Assembly: GCA_014379885.1 (NCBI GenBank)
Contig: JACMKW010000694.1
Location: 1 to 9,322, forward strand
Reading direction: 5' to 3'
Origin: Rhizobacter sp.
GTDB taxonomy: Bacteria > Pseudomonadota > Gammaproteobacteria > Burkholderiales > Burkholderiaceae
DNA: 9,322 nucleotides
Position 1 is the stretch's first letter; each line of letters opens with the position of its first letter. The notes under the pieces were generated by a model. The model searched no databases. It was given only the letters and a program-made list of their open reading frames with translations, and was not told where the DNA came from. Below, in pieces: positions 7,916-9,322 of this stretch. A program made the translations under genes and the position numbers.

Positions 7916-8523
7916 GGCCGCCGCACGATCTCGTAGTCGATGGGTTTGAACGAGCCGTTGTTCGACATCTCCGCAGAGCAGGCAGTCAACGCGCAAACCA
8001 TGTCCATCTCGGCACGCAGCTCGATGTAGTCGCCCGCCTTGGAGCTCGGAGGTTCCACCTTGACGGTGCCATTCGGAGCCACCGTCACGTTCATGAAAAT
8101 GTTGAACGTGGTCGAGATCTGGCTCGGCTTGACGCCATGCGCTTGGAAGGCGTGGCTCAGGTTTTCGAAGCAGCTCGGGTGGTGCCCCTTGCAGCCGTAC
8201 AAGATGTGAAACATCTCCTGGCTGCATGGTGTGAGCAGAAAGTCGTGCCGCCCCACCGTGTCGGCCACGATGGTGAACATGTGCCGGCTGTCGTTCGAAT
8301 AAAGCACGTCGCCGGTGCTGAGATAGATCTTGCTCGCGTAGTCGATGCTGCGGCCCGATGAGAGGCTGCAGGCCAGGTCACCGTCCTTGAAGGCAAACAG
8401 GTCGGCCACCTGCTCGCCGAGCGGGTCGTACACGCGCAGCACTTCACTTCTGCGGATCTTGAATGAGACCCCGCTTTGCGGGGGCACCCGCTGGATGCCT
8501 TGTGTGATCTCAGCGACCTGCAC
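7906..8523 (-). CDS. DUF1989 / urea carboxylase-associated protein (second gene of operon)
   Basis: The 205-residue protein belongs to DUF1989, once called urea carboxylase-associated. Two members (CgdA/CgdB) are known as carboxyguanidine deiminases, so the family includes enzymes that cut guanidine C-N bonds. Seen here are LRVYDPLGEQVADLFAF (29-45), HDFLLTPC (93-100), a potential metal-binding CKGHHPSC (111-118), FNIFMNV (140-146), DYIELRAEMDMVCALTACSA (165-184) and SNNG. The GTG at 8523 is preferred, with GAGG about 5 nt upstream. The ATG at 8652 would add 43 residues that read as the shadow of the conserved end of the upstream gene. It overlaps the N-hydroxylase gene by 14 nt and the GNAT gene by 10 nt. 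A CgdA/CgdB pair is absent (one copy only), as is a urea/guanidine carboxylase, so assimilation of guanidine is unlikely here. The exact start is uncertain. Confidence 0.85.
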   Translation of the reverse strand: MQVAEITQGIQRVPPQSGVSFKIRRSEVLRVYDPLGEQVADLFAFKDGDLACSLSSGRSIDYASKIYLSTGDVLYSNDSRHMFTIVADTVGRHDFLLTPCSQEMFHILYGCKGHHPSCFENLSHAFQAHGVKPSQISTTFNIFMNVTVAPNGTVKVEPPSSKAGDYIELRAEMDMVCALTACSAEMSNNGSFKPIDYEIVRRPCS

Positions 8524-9208
8524 GGGCGCCTCGGGGTGCAAAGGGGCAGCGCCAAGCGGGTCCCGTGGGGCGGCCCGAATACTGCCGGGCCTCGGAGGCG
8601 TCACCGTGGTTGGCCAGGACCGGGTTGATGTCGCCTTGCAGCGCAACGTCACGCTTTCTGATCACTTTTTGCAGGCCGGCGTATTTGCCGCTGGCGCGAA
8701 AGTTCTCGAACTGGTCGTGAAAGTTGAACACCATGCAGGGCATGGGCGCACGGCGCGCAATGCGAGACGCGACGGGGCTCAAGCCGACCACGAAGAACGC
8801 GCGCCCGGCCACACTGAAAGAGAAATCTTCGGAGGCCGGGTCGTTGCTGACGGTCTTGTCCCATGCAAATCGGCGCCTGTCATGTTCATGCACGTCTTGC
8901 AGGTGCTGCCACATGAGATGTTCGAACTGCGCTTCGTTGTCGATCACGTCGTCGAACATCGCCACAAACGTGGTCGGCTCTTCACCGGGTTGCGCAAACT
9001 CTGCCGAGAACTTTTCCAGATCGGCGCACAGGCGCGCCACCTCGCCGCCCTGGCCCAAGCCGCCATACAGCTGGAACCTCGCCGCGCCCCGGTTGATGGC
9101 CGAGCGGGCGCCAACGCACGGGAAATCGGCCGATTGCACGTAGGCCTGGAATTGCTGCGTGAAATGCTGAACGTCCGCACGCGTCGACTGGTGGGCTGGT
9201 GGGTGCAT
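8510..9208 (-). CDS. YqcI/YcgG (GntA-type) heme N-hydroxylase homologue (first gene of operon)
   Basis: The 232-residue protein is a YqcI/YcgG-family member. Characterised relatives such as GntA of guanitoxin synthesis are heme-dependent enzymes that hydroxylate a guanidine nitrogen. Family features seen are FPCVGARSAINRG (29-41), MWQHLQDVHEHD (99-110, with candidate heme-ligand His), DPASEDFSFSVAGRAFFVVG (123-142), SPVASRIARR (144-153), MVFNFHDQFE (159-168), IRKRDVALQGDINPVLANHG (183-202) and SEARQYSGR (205-213) ending near WRCPF. This is the full usual plan, so it is not truncated. The ATG at 9208 fits the family start, though no clear Shine-Dalgarno precedes it. It leads a four-gene operon, its end overlapping the DUF1989 gene by 14 nt. 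Substrate could be arginine or another guanidine compound. The family call is firm; N-hydroxylation here is inferred. Confidence 0.86.
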   Translation of the reverse strand: MHPPAHQSTRADVQHFTQQFQAYVQSADFPCVGARSAINRGAARFQLYGGLGQGGEVARLCADLEKFSAEFAQPGEEPTTFVAMFDDVIDNEAQFEHLMWQHLQDVHEHDRRRFAWDKTVSNDPASEDFSFSVAGRAFFVVGLSPVASRIARRAPMPCMVFNFHDQFENFRASGKYAGLQKVIRKRDVALQGDINPVLANHGDASEARQYSGRPTGPAWRCPFAPRGARAGR

Positions 9209-9223
9209 GAGAGATGCGCTGGG

Positions 9224-9244
9224 CTGTCACTGAAGTGGTGACAG
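9224..9244. promoter_or_regulatory. Inverted repeat upstream of the four-gene operon, possible operator
   Basis: CTGTCAC (9224-9230) and GTGACAG (9238-9244) form a perfect 7-bp inverted repeat with a 7-bp spacer. A shorter inverted pair, CACT/AGTG, lies within it. A further CTGTCA half-site occurs at 9270-9275. The repeat is 16-36 nt before the start codon of the N-hydroxylase gene, suiting a repressor site or a leader hairpin. No regulator gene is present in the window. Confidence 0.4.
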
Positions 9245-9247
9245 GTT

Positions 9248-9271
9248 AGGCGCAGCGCCCCCCTTGCGCCT
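9248..9271. repeat. Second inverted repeat upstream of the operon
   Basis: AGGCGCA (9248-9254) and TGCGCCT (9265-9271) form a 7-bp stem with a 10-nt loop containing a C-run. It lies 3 bp beyond the possible operator and could be a second leader hairpin or the end of an upstream transcription unit outside the window. No T-run follows on either strand. Confidence 0.35.
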
Positions 9272-9322
9272 GTCATCCACCGGCGCGGTGTCTTGTAAGA
9301 AAAGGCGAACTCTGGCGGCCGC

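Noticed and set aside
7916..8227. N-terminal extension of the acyltransferase from an ATG at 8227
   Set aside because: This stretch is the out-of-frame shadow of the DUF1989 coding sequence; GNAT homology begins well after the ATG at 7915.
7906..8523. Guanidine assimilation (cgdA/cgdB with urea/guanidine carboxylase)
   Set aside because: Only one DUF1989 gene, and no carboxylase, hydrolase or guanidine exporter in the window.
8524..8652. N-terminal extension of the DUF1989 gene from an ATG at 8652
   Set aside because: The added residues are low-complexity Arg/Pro/Thr-rich and coincide with the conserved C-terminal end of the N-hydroxylase homologue in another frame; the GTG at 8523 fits the homology better.

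Overview
The window is GC-rich, densely packed bacterial DNA. The Bug-type periplasmic binding protein, the subunit c sequence and the strong Shine-Dalgarno (SD) sites suggest a betaproteobacterium of the order Burkholderiales, probably near Comamonadaceae or the Rubrivivax/Leptothrix group. This placement is inferred from protein character, not from a marker gene.

Layout, left to right. (1) 1-813, plus strand: the 3' part of a Bug/TctC-type solute-binding protein whose signal peptide lies outside the window. (2) 956-1198, plus: a lone copy of ATP synthase subunit c (atpE) with no other atp gene beside it. Its leader holds a possible 17-codon upstream ORF and an 8-bp hairpin that covers the SD. 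(3) 1213-2079, minus: a transglutaminase-like cysteine protease-fold protein with an intact Cys/His/Asp triad. (4) 2191-2961, plus: a cytoplasmic trypsin-like serine protease with a His/Asp/Ser triad. (5) 3003-4068, minus: a two-gene unit, a 323-residue membrane protein followed by a 23-residue hydrophobic peptide. (6) 4257-5974, plus: a two-gene unit, a DUF4336/metallo-beta-lactamase-fold-like protein followed by a UPF0104/MprF-type flippase-domain membrane protein. (7) 9208-5949, minus: a four-gene operon with every junction overlapping (14, 10 and 4 nt). It encodes a YqcI/YcgG (GntA-type) heme N-hydroxylase homologue, a DUF1989 protein, an OlsB-like GNAT N-acyltransferase and an ATP-grasp ligase.

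The four-gene operon is the most interesting part. As known for their families, YqcI/YcgG enzymes hydroxylate guanidine nitrogens, and DUF1989 proteins include carboxyguanidine deiminases. OlsB-like GNATs transfer acyl chains to amino acids, and ATP-grasp enzymes make amide bonds. Together they could form a compact, NRPS-free pathway to an acylated, ligated metabolite derived from a hydroxyguanidine or diazeniumdiolate. That is an inference from gene content and overlap; no product can be read from the sequence. The operon ends tail-to-tail with the flippase-domain gene, overlapping it by 26 bp, and tandem inverted repeats lie upstream of its first gene.

No rRNA, tRNA, CRISPR array, insertion sequence or integrase was seen. 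No gene-free stretch exceeds 300 bases; the longest gap is 4069-4256.
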